Positions 1 through 8,087 of a DNA stretch of 36,764 nucleotides are shown here, in pieces. Under the pieces are notes generated by a model, which did not search any database, was not told where the DNA came from, and saw only the letters and a program-made list of their open reading frames with translations. The DNA lies in the IMG/VR virus record IMGVR_UViG_3300022221_000004, positions 1-36,764 of that record; one strand, written 5' to 3'. Made by a program: the position numbers and the translations under genes. The stretch comes from a virus. Within the stretch, counting starts at the first letter, position 1, and the number at the start of each line of letters is the position of its first letter.

Positions 1-127
1 GGGCAATGCTGGAAGACTTAAAGAGAACAAATCCTTATTATTACACAGTGTACACACAAGGGAAATGGGGAACAAAAGTAGTGACTGGCAGATTTTACCA
101 GGAGTTTTCGCAATCAATACACACTTA
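1..127. repeat. Terminal direct repeat, left copy (circular-contig overlap)
   Basis: These 127 bases are identical to the last 127 bases of the window (36638-36764). Both copies lie inside one continuous terminase reading frame, so they are one locus read twice. A length of 127 matches a common assembler k-mer, which suggests overlap of a circular contig and not a physical direct terminal repeat. Confidence 0.93.
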
Positions 128-776
128 TAAGGGGAATAGGTATAATCCAGATATTGCCCTACATATTAGTTTTGATTTTAACGTCCATCCTTATGTTTCC
201 ATTAGCATTTGGCAAATTGTGGGCAAGCAGCTAACATGTATAGATTTGATCGCAGCACGTGATCCAGACAATAGGACAGATTTAGCATGTCAGCTATTCT
301 TACAAGGGTATGGGAGTCATGATGCAGGTTTGTTTGTTTATGGCGACCCAGCAGGAAGGCATGAGGATACTAGAAGCGAGCTAGGGGCTAACGATTTTAA
401 TATCATAAGAAAAGAATTAAGACCTATGCACCCACAGGTGATGCTATTAATGAAAGCACCAAGCGTATCTATGCGAGGTAATTTCATTAACGCTATATTC
501 AGAGATAATGAGCAAGGTATCAGTATAGAGATAAATGAGAAATGTACCGAGTTGATTAATGACTTACTGTTTGGTAAAATGGCCAGTGATGGTACGAAGT
601 TTAAAGAGAAGCATAAAGACAAAGAAAGTGGAATACAGGTAGAGAAGCACCACCATTTTAGTGATAACATGGATTACCTGATATGCAAGGCTTTTATTAA
701 CGAATACAACGAATTTAAGAGGGGATTTAGTACTTTTGATTATTCTATGCCCTACAAACGTAATTTTAAAAGATAA
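1..776 (+). CDS. terL: Terminase large subunit, C-terminal part (nuclease domain)
   Basis: This is the 3' part of the large terminase, cut by the window edge; its 5' part is at 35977-36764. Bases 1-2 finish a codon and the frame continues from base 3. Joined across the circle the protein is 478 residues. This half holds the RNase H-like headful or site-cutting nuclease: acidic residues in SFDFN (full-length Asp about 279) and VYGDPAGRHEDTR (Asp about 336) are the likely metal ligands. It cuts concatemeric DNA and works with the ATPase domain at the portal. The ATG at base 6 is internal and not a true start. Confidence 0.92.
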   Translation, partial: AMLEDLKRTNPYYYTVYTQGKWGTKVVTGRFYQEFSQSIHTYKGNRYNPDIALHISFDFNVHPYVSISIWQIVGKQLTCIDLIAARDPDNRTDLACQLFLQGYGSHDAGLFVYGDPAGRHEDTRSELGANDFNIIRKELRPMHPQVMLLMKAPSVSMRGNFINAIFRDNEQGISIEINEKCTELINDLLFGKMASDGTKFKEKHKDKESGIQVEKHHHFSDNMDYLICKAFINEYNEFKRGFSTFDYSMPYKRNFKR

Positions 777-796
777 ATTAGTATATTGGCGATCAA

Positions 797-1261
797 ATGG
801 CTTACTTACAGAAAGAAGATTACACAATTAGTGCTTCAATATTACATGTTGACGAGATAATGACAGCAGCCGCAGAATCAAGCGGCAAGTCTCAGGATGT
901 AATTCGGGGAGAATCGGAAGACACCGCAGAGGCACAAATTAGAGCATATACGACATCAAGATATGACATGGCCGCAGAGTTCGCCAAAGATGCACCAGAC
1001 GCAACAAGGGCTAGAATGATAATAAAATTCATGGTCGATATATCTTTGTTTCATTTGCATTTTACGATAAATCCAAGGAATATACCAACGCTAAGAATCA
1101 AGGCTTATGAATCAAGCTTAGAGACTTTGCAGTCTATGCAAGAGGGCAGCATGACGCTTATAGGAGTGCCAGAAGTAACAGAGCCATTAGTTAGTACTTT
1201 CCTAAACTCACAGAGGAAATTTATTAGCAGGTCATTTCAGGACAACACATTAATAGAATAA
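797..1261 (+). CDS. Mu gp36-like head completion/connector protein (DUF1320-like)
   Basis: This is a 154-residue protein of mostly helical character. It begins with a 'YLQKEDY' segment, followed by an acidic helix with 'AEAQIRAYTTSRYDM' and a hydrophobic helix near residues 72-90. This layout matches the Mu gp36 / DUF1320 group, which form part of the head-tail connector. It lies 20 bp after terL and 2 bp before the portal gene. The family call rests on pattern and position only; another neck-protein family is possible. Confidence 0.6.
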   Translation: MAYLQKEDYTISASILHVDEIMTAAAESSGKSQDVIRGESEDTAEAQIRAYTTSRYDMAAEFAKDAPDATRARMIIKFMVDISLFHLHFTINPRNIPTLRIKAYESSLETLQSMQEGSMTLIGVPEVTEPLVSTFLNSQRKFISRSFQDNTLIE

Positions 1262-1263
1262 TA

Positions 1264-2511
1264 ATGGGAGTGTTTGACATATTCACTAGCAAAAAGCCAG
1301 AAGTTCATAACGTGGTAAAAAAGAGTCACGTCAATAAGGTTGCAGAAAAGGCGATTACAAAAAGGGCGATATATGAAGTTTTCAACGACCTTGAAACCCT
1401 AAGAACAGCCTTAGACCAAGCTAATACGCAGAAATTCTATAATAGGGAGGAGTTGCACCAAGTTTATAGACAGATTTGGCGTGACCCACACTTACAAAGT
1501 CAGTGGAATACCAGAAAGCTTAAAACACTGTCAAGAGAGTGGAAGATAGTAGACAGCAGTGATAATGAGAATGATCAGCTAACAGAAATATTAGAAAGGC
1601 CTTGGTTTGGCGACTTTGTAGGCATGTGCCTAGATTCTAAGATGTGGGGATTTAACCTTATACAGTTTGGCTCATGGGGCGGCAAATCTTTTGACCCTTT
1701 TATGCTTAATGGCGAGATGAAAGACAACATCTATCCAATAGATAGAGATTATGTTAAGCCAGAATTAGGGCTAATTGTAACAACTCCAAGCTCCGTGGAA
1801 AATGGGATCGATATGTTTGACAAAAAGTTCTGGACGCTATATGTCGGCAAAACACACGATTTAGGGCTAATGGAATATTTGGCAGCTACGATACTGATAA
1901 AGAATAATGCCAACACCAATTGGAGTGAGTGGGCGGAGATTTTCGGAATGGATTTGAAAACCGTAAAAACGGACAAGACAGATAACGCCAGAAGTCAGCT
2001 ATTAACAGCATTAAAGAATTTAGGGTCTAACGGGTACGGGGTTTTTAGTCCAGAAGATGAAATTGAGTTTGCTGGCACATCAAGAACAGACGCTTACAAG
2101 GTTTATGAGAATCTAATAAGATACTCGGATGAGCAGATAAGTAAAATTATATTCGGCCAAGATGTAGTGTCAAATAATACTGGTCAGGTTGTTGGCAAGA
2201 CGGGCGAAAACATTGCAAAGCTTTACGGCAATGCAGATGCTAAGTTTATAAAAGCGCAAGTAAATGACAAATTACTTCCTTTTCTTACAAGGATAGGAGC
2301 AGGTAATTTCGAGGGCTATAAGTTTGTATATGATACTAGTGAGGAATTAACGCTTACGGAAAGATCGGATATAGACCTTAAAATCTCGCAAATGGGTAAG
2401 CAGCATAGTGACAATTATATTAATGATACTTACGGGGTGGAAGTAGAGGCAATAAGCACGGCAAATGATACGGCACAAGTTGCCGAGGCAATACAAAACT
2501 TATACAAGTAA
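1264..2511 (+). CDS. Portal protein, Mu gp29-like (DUF935)
   Basis: A 415-residue portal protein. The middle part (residues about 115-220) has the DUF935 signature: 'DSKMWGFNLIQFG' followed by 'NWSEWAEIFGMDLK', which corresponds to the family's conserved W-x-E-F-x-E-x-F-G-x-P-x segment. Portal subunits form the dodecameric ring at the unique capsid vertex, through which terminase pumps DNA. The gene follows the DUF1320-like gene and ends in a TAATG overlap with the Mu F-like gene, the usual partner of this portal type. Confidence 0.85.
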   Translation: MGVFDIFTSKKPEVHNVVKKSHVNKVAEKAITKRAIYEVFNDLETLRTALDQANTQKFYNREELHQVYRQIWRDPHLQSQWNTRKLKTLSREWKIVDSSDNENDQLTEILERPWFGDFVGMCLDSKMWGFNLIQFGSWGGKSFDPFMLNGEMKDNIYPIDRDYVKPELGLIVTTPSSVENGIDMFDKKFWTLYVGKTHDLGLMEYLAATILIKNNANTNWSEWAEIFGMDLKTVKTDKTDNARSQLLTALKNLGSNGYGVFSPEDEIEFAGTSRTDAYKVYENLIRYSDEQISKIIFGQDVVSNNTGQVVGKTGENIAKLYGNADAKFIKAQVNDKLLPFLTRIGAGNFEGYKFVYDTSEELTLTERSDIDLKISQMGKQHSDNYINDTYGVEVEAISTANDTAQVAEAIQNLYK

Positions 2512-3329
2512 TGTGTGATTTTGCAATAGATGATATTGTTAATGTTTTAGAGACAGAAATACCAGACCCTCCATTTAATACTGATGAATCAGAATTATTT
2601 ATTTCTAAAGTGTTTTATGGCGCAATAACAACAAGCACACTAGACCCTTTGATGTACGGAAAAACCATTAATTATTTAATGGATGCTACAATAGGAGGCT
2701 TTGGCGGCTTTGCAGATGACTTTGTTTTTGGCACAGCTCCGTATAATGTGGGCAAAGGATTAGAGGAAAATATATGGCGTTTTAGTGCAGCCAAACAATA
2801 TCAACAGGTGCGAATAATGTCGAATTTGTCTAGTGCTGGCGTGGATTGGCCGACATTCAACAGGACAGCAAGAATCGTATTTGATGATTATAATGTAAAC
2901 TATCTTAAAAGTGAGTGGATAACCTCAACGCTTCAAGCTCAACAGGCGAGGGAGTGGGTAGATTTTCAGGATAATGAGGAAATAGAGCTATTGACATACC
3001 ACACACAACGAGACGGGAGGGTAAGGCCAGCTCATAGATCATTGGACGGGATAACAAGACCCAAAAACGACCCGTTTTGGCATGACTACAGCCCATCTAA
3101 TGGCTGGCGGTGTAGGTGCTTTCTTACAGGTAAGAAGATAGGAAAAACAACGGATTTAGCAAGGCGCAATATTCCAGAGTTCGGCACTAAGGAGTTTCCT
3201 AAAGAGTTTAAAATGAACCCAGGGAAAGACAAATTGATATTTAAGTCCAACCACCCATATTTCAATATCAAAAAGGGCGATGCTGGGCTAAAGAGAAATA
3301 ATTTTAATTTACCATTACCACCAAGATAA
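2511..3329 (+). CDS. Mu F-like minor head protein (gp30 family)
   Basis: A 272-residue protein. The C-terminal part carries the Mu F signature: 'VRPAHRSLDG' near residue 168, then 'DPFW', then 'SPSNGWRCRC' near residue 200. These Cys/His-rich residues define the family, which is a minor capsid protein bound to the portal and needed early in head assembly. The start ATG shares its A with the portal stop (TAATG), indicating coupled translation. The N-terminal 100 residues are less conserved in appearance. Confidence 0.88.
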   Translation: MCDFAIDDIVNVLETEIPDPPFNTDESELFISKVFYGAITTSTLDPLMYGKTINYLMDATIGGFGGFADDFVFGTAPYNVGKGLEENIWRFSAAKQYQQVRIMSNLSSAGVDWPTFNRTARIVFDDYNVNYLKSEWITSTLQAQQAREWVDFQDNEEIELLTYHTQRDGRVRPAHRSLDGITRPKNDPFWHDYSPSNGWRCRCFLTGKKIGKTTDLARRNIPEFGTKEFPKEFKMNPGKDKLIFKSNHPYFNIKKGDAGLKRNNFNLPLPPR

Positions 3330-3454
3330 TGAGTGTTAAAAAATGTGTACCATATAGTAAGGATAATAAGTGTAAGCATATATTTATACCATTAACAAAT
3401 GTTGGCGAAGTTAATTTGGTTTGCGTTAAATGCCACACAAAAAAGGGTTATTAA
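3329..3454 (+). CDS. 41-residue zinc-ribbon-like protein
   Basis: This short gene starts at a TAATG overlap with the F-like gene and ends two bases before the next ATG. The 41-residue product has Cys at positions 6, 15, 32 and 35 and His at 17 and 36, ending in a CxxCH knuckle, so it could bind one zinc ion. Size, position and TAATG coupling support a real gene. Mu has a small zinc-finger translational regulator (Com), but I see no specific similarity beyond being small and Cys-rich; the function is unknown. Confidence 0.6.
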   Translation: MSVKKCVPYSKDNKCKHIFIPLTNVGEVNLVCVKCHTKKGY

Positions 3455-3456
3455 TT

Positions 3457-3843
3457 ATGCCAATAAACCTAGGTAAGCAACTAAAAGACTTTCAAAGGGG
3501 CAAAAAGGCACTAATGAGAACCATAGGAAACAATGGCGTGAAAATGTTTAAGCTCAACAACTTTGAAGCGCAGGGTTTTATTGATAGTGGTGTTAGAAGC
3601 TGGAAGCCTAAGAAAAAGAAAGATGGAGATCGACTATTAATCAAAACTTCCAAGTTAAGGAATGGCATATTTTATAAGGCATCAGGTACAAAAATAGCAT
3701 TTGGCACAATTATGAAATATGGTCAATATCATAACGAGGGCACTAGGAAATTACCAAAACGCCAATTTATGGGCGATAGTGAGGCACTTAATAAGATTAA
3801 TAATAAAGATATTCTTAAATTTACAAAAAAACATTTCAGTTGA
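3457..3843 (+). CDS. Mu gpG-like virion morphogenesis / tail completion protein
   Basis: I start this at the ATG at 3457 (MPINLGKQ), two bases after the zinc-ribbon gene; an in-frame ATG at 3430 would lie inside that gene. The product is about 128 residues and basic. It shows the family pattern: 'RSWKPKKKKDGDRLL', then a 'TSKLRNGIFYKASG' segment, then 'YHNEGTRKLPKRQFMG', close to the usual Y-x-x-x-H-x-x-G ... PxRxFLG pattern of phage virion morphogenesis proteins (gpG / P2 gpS). Such proteins complete or stabilise the head-tail joint. Confidence 0.75.
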   Translation: MPINLGKQLKDFQRGKKALMRTIGNNGVKMFKLNNFEAQGFIDSGVRSWKPKKKKDGDRLLIKTSKLRNGIFYKASGTKIAFGTIMKYGQYHNEGTRKLPKRQFMGDSEALNKINNKDILKFTKKHFS

Positions 3844-4346
3844 AGTTATTAAGAGACTATATTATCAATGAGATTAAAACGAGAGTGCCAGATTTAAAAA
3901 CGGTACGATCGTGGAATAATCAATTTGACAGGTCAAACAATGAGAATGAAGATAACAACGATGAACAGGCTTTTGATTACCCAGCGTGTTTTGTTGAGCT
4001 ATCTACAGAGGAAGTAAAGAATGTAGCCCTGGGGATTAAATATGTAAGCTTAATAGTTAGGCTTCATTTAGGCTTTGAGGGGTACTCCAAGGAGCGACCA
4101 CAAGACTACACTATATTAGACACTATTGATGCTAGTATAACAGGAATGCGAGGAGGAGAGGGCGACACGGTGCAATTCAGTTCGCTTGTTGAATCGGATA
4201 CGTTTTTAGATACTGATTTTGATAATGTTAACAATCCGATACTTGAATACACAACGGTTTGGACTAAGAAAACAGCATACAATAGGAGTGGTTTGGCTAC
4301 TAAGGTCGCCCCAACAGGTTTAGATATTATTGAGGAAATTATATAA
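3840..4346 (+). CDS. Putative neck/tail-completion protein
   Basis: A 168-residue protein of unknown family. No in-frame ATG is available near the front and an in-frame stop lies at 3816, so the start is the TTG at 3840, overlapping the previous stop as TTGA. Residues 40-90 alternate strands ('ACFVELSTEEVKNVALG', 'SLIVRLHLGF') like small tail-terminator or Mu gp37-type proteins. Its position between the gpG-like gene and the baseplate gene supports a role at the head-tail joint. The function is inferred from position. Confidence 0.55.
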   Translation: MKLLRDYIINEIKTRVPDLKTVRSWNNQFDRSNNENEDNNDEQAFDYPACFVELSTEEVKNVALGIKYVSLIVRLHLGFEGYSKERPQDYTILDTIDASITGMRGGEGDTVQFSSLVESDTFLDTDFDNVNNPILEYTTVWTKKTAYNRSGLATKVAPTGLDIIEEII

Positions 4347-5218
4347 TGGCACGTACATTAGCAGAAATCGAAAGTGAAATAAAAGTCAAATTAAGGACAT
4401 ACACCTCTTTAGATGTGTTTAAGTTTCCAGAAGATGGCGGATCTTCTTTATCGGTCTTTAATATCTTTATTTCCGTTGCGGCAAATATGATATTCTTAGC
4501 CGATGTTATTTATGACATTCTAAAAACGGATATAACAGCAATTGCGGACAGGGCTTTTAGTGGAAATAGTGCATGGTTGAGAAATCAAATATTAGGCTTT
4601 CAGTTTGGCGATATTATAACCTTAGATTCTGACTTTGTGCCAGTTTATGCCGTTCCCGATGTATCAAAACAGATAATTACAAGGGTTGCTATTATAGACC
4701 TAGAAAACGGAGGGATAAGCATAAAAGTAGCAAAGGGAGTAGTTCCTACCCTAGCACCTCTAACCACGCCAGAATTAGAGGCCGTTAAAGACTATTATTA
4801 TGGTACGACAACAGCCGAAGGAATTGGATTTGCAGGGATAACAGCCAACTTTATAAGCCTTAACCCTGACAGAATGAAGGTCGGGGCTACCATACATTAC
4901 TTAGGCCAATTCGCAAGCGCAACGGTAAAGACCAACGTAATAACAGCTATAGATAACTTCTTTGCTACGTTTGCAGATACCGCATTTGACGGCACAGTAT
5001 TTATGATAAGATTAACGGACGCTATACAGGCCGTTGACGGAGTTTCAAGGGTGGAATATACAGAGGTGAAGGCTAGAGATGCAGCAACGCCATACGCAAG
5101 CGCAGCAAGTGTAGATTTTCAAGGCTTTTATAATACATTGGCTGGGTATCTAATTAGTGAGGATACAGTTGCACAAACATTGAACGATACAATAGTCATG
5201 CAACTAGAAACAGTATGA
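4346..5218 (+). CDS. Baseplate protein, probable gpJ/Mu gp47-like
   Basis: A 290-residue protein starting at a TAATG overlap. The N-terminal helices (residues 1-90) end in 'WLRNQILGFQFGD', followed by strand-rich segments, and the C-terminal part has 'VITAIDNFFATFADTAFDGTVF' and 'DAIQAVDGVSRVEYTEV'. That order (helical start, then 'xxxAIxxYF...L...I..VxGV') is seen in baseplate wedge J-like proteins of contractile tails. It is followed with an ATGA overlap by an I-like gene, the usual neighbour. The assignment is by pattern, without alignment. Confidence 0.55.
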   Translation: MARTLAEIESEIKVKLRTYTSLDVFKFPEDGGSSLSVFNIFISVAANMIFLADVIYDILKTDITAIADRAFSGNSAWLRNQILGFQFGDIITLDSDFVPVYAVPDVSKQIITRVAIIDLENGGISIKVAKGVVPTLAPLTTPELEAVKDYYYGTTTAEGIGFAGITANFISLNPDRMKVGATIHYLGQFASATVKTNVITAIDNFFATFADTAFDGTVFMIRLTDAIQAVDGVSRVEYTEVKARDAATPYASAASVDFQGFYNTLAGYLISEDTVAQTLNDTIVMQLETV

Positions 5219-5718
5219 GTTTATTTGGCACAAATTTTAGAACACAGGTATTTAATTACTTACCTCCTGTTTTAAGGGAAACTTCCTTTGTGAGTTATCT
5301 CTATAGCCTTGTTTCTCCTGTAGAATCAAAAATAAATAGCGATGTTGCTTTTGAGGCTAAGATAAGAGACGAGTCCAGATATAATGGTCAAAAAATACTT
5401 ATGCAAGCAGGGCTTAACGAAATATTCGGCATTGCTATATCGCCATTTATATTAGTAGAGACCAACAGGTCTGTTGTTGGTGCTGGTCTTATAGTCGATG
5501 AAAGCGAGCTTATTGACCCAGCGTTAATTATGGACGAAGGCGAGGGGTTAGATACTTTCTTGGTACTTGATGAAAGCGAAGATTCAGGATTTTCTGAAAG
5601 ATTAAGGGTAAAAATACCAGTATCATTGTCTACTCCTGACTTTGATAATAGGGTGGAGGCTGAAATGCTTAGGCTGAAATCTGTAGGAGTGACATACACA
5701 ATTGAAACATATGTATAA
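5215..5718 (+). CDS. Putative baseplate protein (gpI/Mu gp48-like position)
   Basis: A 167-residue protein, coupled to its upstream neighbour by ATGA and to the fibre gene by TAATG. The start 'FNYLPPVLRE' recalls the LPP motif near the start of P2 I/Mu gp48-type proteins. A central acidic stretch repeats 'VDESE', 'MDEGEG', 'LDESED' three times (residues about 97-125). The position between a J-like gene and a tail-fibre gene matches tail protein I. Sequence evidence alone is weak. Confidence 0.45.
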   Translation: MSLFGTNFRTQVFNYLPPVLRETSFVSYLYSLVSPVESKINSDVAFEAKIRDESRYNGQKILMQAGLNEIFGIAISPFILVETNRSVVGAGLIVDESELIDPALIMDEGEGLDTFLVLDESEDSGFSERLRVKIPVSLSTPDFDNRVEAEMLRLKSVGVTYTIETYV

Positions 5719-6518
5719 TGAAAAAGTTTAAATCTACATTTCCAATAAATCAAGGTCTTAAGTTCTTTGATAAATATCTAGAAAGTGAGCTTAGTGCAGA
5801 GGTTTTTGACGCTATGCAAGCTTTAATAGCAGATTTTAGCACAGAAACAGAAGGGTTTATTCTAACAGGAGGCACAGTAGCAGGGCTAACAGGCGCAGCA
5901 ACTATTACAGATAGCATTGTAGTGCTTAACGGCAAGATATTAAGACTGGCAGCAGATACCGCATTATCTTATCCTTTCTATATTCAGGAAGCTACAACAG
6001 TATCCATAAATGGAGCTTTTGGCGATGGAACAAATCAGCCAATAATTGACAACGAAGCAGCAGAAACAGCAGTATCCCCACCAGGAGCTGGGCAATATAT
6101 CACCATTGCAGCCGCAGGTGATTACGTGGCAGGGCTTAACGCAAAAATAACAGCGAAAGCAGACGCATCATTGGAGGCGTGGGCAGATGTTACATTTGCG
6201 AATAGCTGGGAGGCTGGCGAAAACTCAATGTATAACGGTCTTAGATATAGAAAAGATAACTTTGGAAATCTTTGGCTAAATGGCGTTATAGAAAGCCCTA
6301 TTGTGGGAGATTATTCAGGAACAATTATAACAACATTGCCAGCAGGGTACAGGCCTGTAAATGGGATACGGTTTCTGGTAGGTAGTTTTGTTGGAAAAGT
6401 AGGCTACATAGAGGTAAGCGCAACTTCGGGAGTTGTTAGTTTAGGCGTAAATGAGCATTTAGGAACATTTGCAGCTAATGATGAACTATTTATTAACGAG
6501 CAGATTCCAATGGATTAG
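5718..6518 (+). CDS. Tail fibre / receptor-binding-type protein
   Basis: A 266-residue protein. Residues 45-160 are low-complexity and Ala/Thr/Gly-rich with strand character. The C-terminal 90 residues contain 'YNGLRYRKDNFGNLWLNG' followed by 'LPAGYRP', a motif pair typical of phage tail-fibre tip modules (Y-R-K-D-x-x-G-x-x-x-L-x-G ... LPxGYRP). It follows the baseplate genes and precedes the reverse-strand cassette, ending the first structural transcript. Confidence 0.7.
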   Translation: MKKFKSTFPINQGLKFFDKYLESELSAEVFDAMQALIADFSTETEGFILTGGTVAGLTGAATITDSIVVLNGKILRLAADTALSYPFYIQEATTVSINGAFGDGTNQPIIDNEAAETAVSPPGAGQYITIAAAGDYVAGLNAKITAKADASLEAWADVTFANSWEAGENSMYNGLRYRKDNFGNLWLNGVIESPIVGDYSGTIITTLPAGYRPVNGIRFLVGSFVGKVGYIEVSATSGVVSLGVNEHLGTFAANDELFINEQIPMD

Positions 6519-6520
6519 CA

Positions 6521-6553
6521 GCACGGGATATAATATAGGCTGGGTTACCGTGC
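6521..6553. other. Inverted repeat between convergent genes
   Basis: GCACGG at 6521-6526 is the perfect complement of CCGTGC at 6548-6553, with a 21-base loop. It starts 2 bp after the fibre stop and lies 10 bp before the end of the minus-strand genes, where a two-way terminator would be expected. There is no T-run on either side, so termination is uncertain. Confidence 0.35.
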
Positions 6554-6563
6554 AATATGAGGA

Positions 6564-6752
6564 TTAAGATATTGTCTTATGTATTGTGTTTAAACTTTGA
6601 ATTACTCCAATAAAGGAAAACAAAAAAAACAACCATGCCCACCCTCCCATGAAATCTTTATCGCCCATGCTGTTAGCGTGGATAATACAAGACCACAAGC
6701 ACAAGAAAAACCAGATAAGCCCCCATATAAACGATCTAGTTTCTTTGTTCAT
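6564..6752 (-). CDS. Small membrane protein (62 aa, two TM segments)
   Basis: A 62-residue protein on the minus strand. Two hydrophobic helices are visible, residues about 8-25 and 37-56, joined by a short polar loop. It overlaps the upstream regulator by ATGA, so the pair forms a two-gene operon pointing against the surrounding structural genes. The arrangement (regulator plus small membrane protein, opposite strand, inside the late region) is typical of morons such as superinfection-exclusion genes. That role is inference; no known family is recognised. Confidence 0.65.
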   Translation of the reverse strand: MNKETRSFIWGLIWFFLCLWSCIIHANSMGDKDFMGGWAWLFFLFSFIGVIQSLNTIHKTIS

Positions 6753-6922
6753 AACTTCTTATTTTTAGGAAAAGTATTAAATAATTGCCTTAGTCCTTCT
6801 TTAACGACCTCGCTTTCTTTCATGTCGTTACTGCTTGCGTAATTGATCAATTTGCTCTTGACTCCGTGGTTTAAAGTTGCCGAAACTCTATAACCTTCTT
6901 TCCTATTGCGTCCCATGCGCAT
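6749..6922 (-). CDS. Ribbon-helix-helix (Arc/CopG-like) regulator
   Basis: The protein has the ribbon-helix-helix layout: a short basic start, a strand 'GYRVSATLN', a helix 'HGVKSKLINYASSN' and a helix 'KESEVVKEGLRQLF'. Such dimers insert the strand pair into the DNA major groove. The start is the ATG at 6922 (57 residues) or 6916 (55 residues); a TTG at 6967 would add an unlikely extension. A possible promoter (6922-6953, minus) favours 6916. It probably controls its own operon and perhaps the head promoter that faces away from it. Confidence 0.7.
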   Translation of the reverse strand: MRMGRNRKEGYRVSATLNHGVKSKLINYASSNDMKESEVVKEGLRQLFNTFPKNKKL

Positions 6923-6953
6923 AAAGATACCCACTATTACCCATTTTACCAAG
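6922..6953 (-). promoter_or_regulatory. Candidate Bacteroidota-type promoter for the reverse operon
   Basis: On the minus strand TTGG (6952-6949) is followed after 19 bp by TATCTTTA (6929-6922), one mismatch from TAnnTTTG. The ATG at 6916 would then start 5 bases after the box, as at three plus-strand sites in this genome. Confidence 0.4.
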
Positions 6954-6972
6954 CCTGAGAACGTCAATACAA

Positions 6973-6980
6973 TATATTTG
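6973..6980 (+). promoter_or_regulatory. Promoter -7 box for the capsid/tail operon
   Basis: TATATTTG matches the Bacteroidota -7 consensus TAnnTTTG exactly and lies 5 bases before the ATG of the prohead protease. I see no clear TTTG at the -33 position. A promoter is needed here because the two preceding genes run the other way. Transcripts would have almost no leader. Confidence 0.6.
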
Positions 6981-6985
6981 GTTTA

Positions 6986-8086
6986 ATGGTGACAAATAGA
7001 ATTATAGACGGCATTGCACACGTGTTTATTGATGGGGAGATAGGCACGAAAATACTAGGCAGTAGCATATCCAGAGAAATTCTAGATTTTAAAGCGCAGG
7101 GCTTCCATGTCGTTGTTAATATTAACAGCGCAGGGGGTAGCGTCTTTGATGGTTATCAAATAATTGATGCTATGCTAAAAGTCGGAGCTGACACCCATGT
7201 AAGCGGAATGGCTGCAAGTATAGCAGGGATAATTGCTTTGTTTGGCAGAAATGTAACAGCAAATGACTTCTCTATACTTATGGTTCATGCGCCTAGTGGT
7301 GGCGATAAAGGTCTTGTTGAATTGGTTAGGGGTCGTTTAAAGAAAATCTTACTAGACAAAACAAGTTTTTCAGAAGGCAAAATTGAAGATATGCTTAGCA
7401 AACAAAAGGGGTCATTCTTTGATGCTGACGAGGCCTATCAAATGGGTCTATTAACAGAATCACCGATTAACACGGGCAAAAAAAGGATTGAAAATCAGGA
7501 GCTAGTAAATCTAAGCTCCAAGCAGCAATATGAAGTATTTAACAAATTAACAGTTGATAGTAAAATGACAGAGGTTACTAACAAGCTACAATTGAAAGAC
7601 GATGCAACCGAAAAGGACATTGTAAATAAAATTGAAGGCTTACAGAATGAAGCCAAGGACGCCATAGATATGGCTACAAAGGCCGAAGCCGATAAGTTGG
7701 CAGTGGAAAAGGAAAACAAGGAGCTTAACGAGAAAATCGAGAACCTTGAAAAGACAACAAAAGAAACAGCTCAAAAAGCTGCATCTATGTTGGTGAACAA
7801 TGCCGTGGAAAATGGCAAAATCAAAAAAGAAGATTCTAAGGAGTGGCAAGAAATGGCCGTAGAAAATTACGATCAGGCGGAAAAGCTTATCGGCTCTATT
7901 GTTATAGATCACTCAAACAGGGCGGTTGACGTTGGCAACAATGGCAATGCCAGCAATGAGGACTTAACAAAGAATCCTGAAAAACTAAAGGCATTCATGA
8001 GAAATGAAGCCGAGGTTAAAAATCTGATAGAGACAGACGTAAAGAAATTTGAAAAGTACCAAGAGGCGTACATTAACTTAAACTAA
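6986..8086 (+). CDS. Prohead protease (ClpP-like) fused to a scaffold domain
   Basis: A 366-residue protein. Residues 1-165 form a ClpP-like serine protease: 'NINSAGGSVFDG' (46-56), nucleophile Ser78 in GMAAS, and His101 in 'LMVHAPSGG'. The third catalytic residue is not obvious to me. Residues about 205-268 are a charged coiled coil, and the C-terminal tail is polar, which fits a scaffold. Protease-scaffold fusions direct capsid assembly, then degrade the scaffold. The gene is 1 bp from the capsid gene, the usual order. Confidence 0.88.
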   Translation: MVTNRIIDGIAHVFIDGEIGTKILGSSISREILDFKAQGFHVVVNINSAGGSVFDGYQIIDAMLKVGADTHVSGMAASIAGIIALFGRNVTANDFSILMVHAPSGGDKGLVELVRGRLKKILLDKTSFSEGKIEDMLSKQKGSFFDADEAYQMGLLTESPINTGKKRIENQELVNLSSKQQYEVFNKLTVDSKMTEVTNKLQLKDDATEKDIVNKIEGLQNEAKDAIDMATKAEADKLAVEKENKELNEKIENLEKTTKETAQKAASMLVNNAVENGKIKKEDSKEWQEMAVENYDQAEKLIGSIVIDHSNRAVDVGNNGNASNEDLTKNPEKLKAFMRNEAEVKNLIETDVKKFEKYQEAYINLN

Positions 8087-8087
8087 A

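Noticed and set aside
1-127. Physical direct terminal repeats of the virion DNA
   Set aside because: The length equals a standard assembler k-mer, and the repeat falls in the middle of terL, not next to a packaging region.
6597-6842. 81-codon plus-strand frame opposite the reverse cassette
   Set aside because: The minus-strand frames show a clear RHH domain, two TM segments and ATGA coupling; the plus-strand frame shows none of these.
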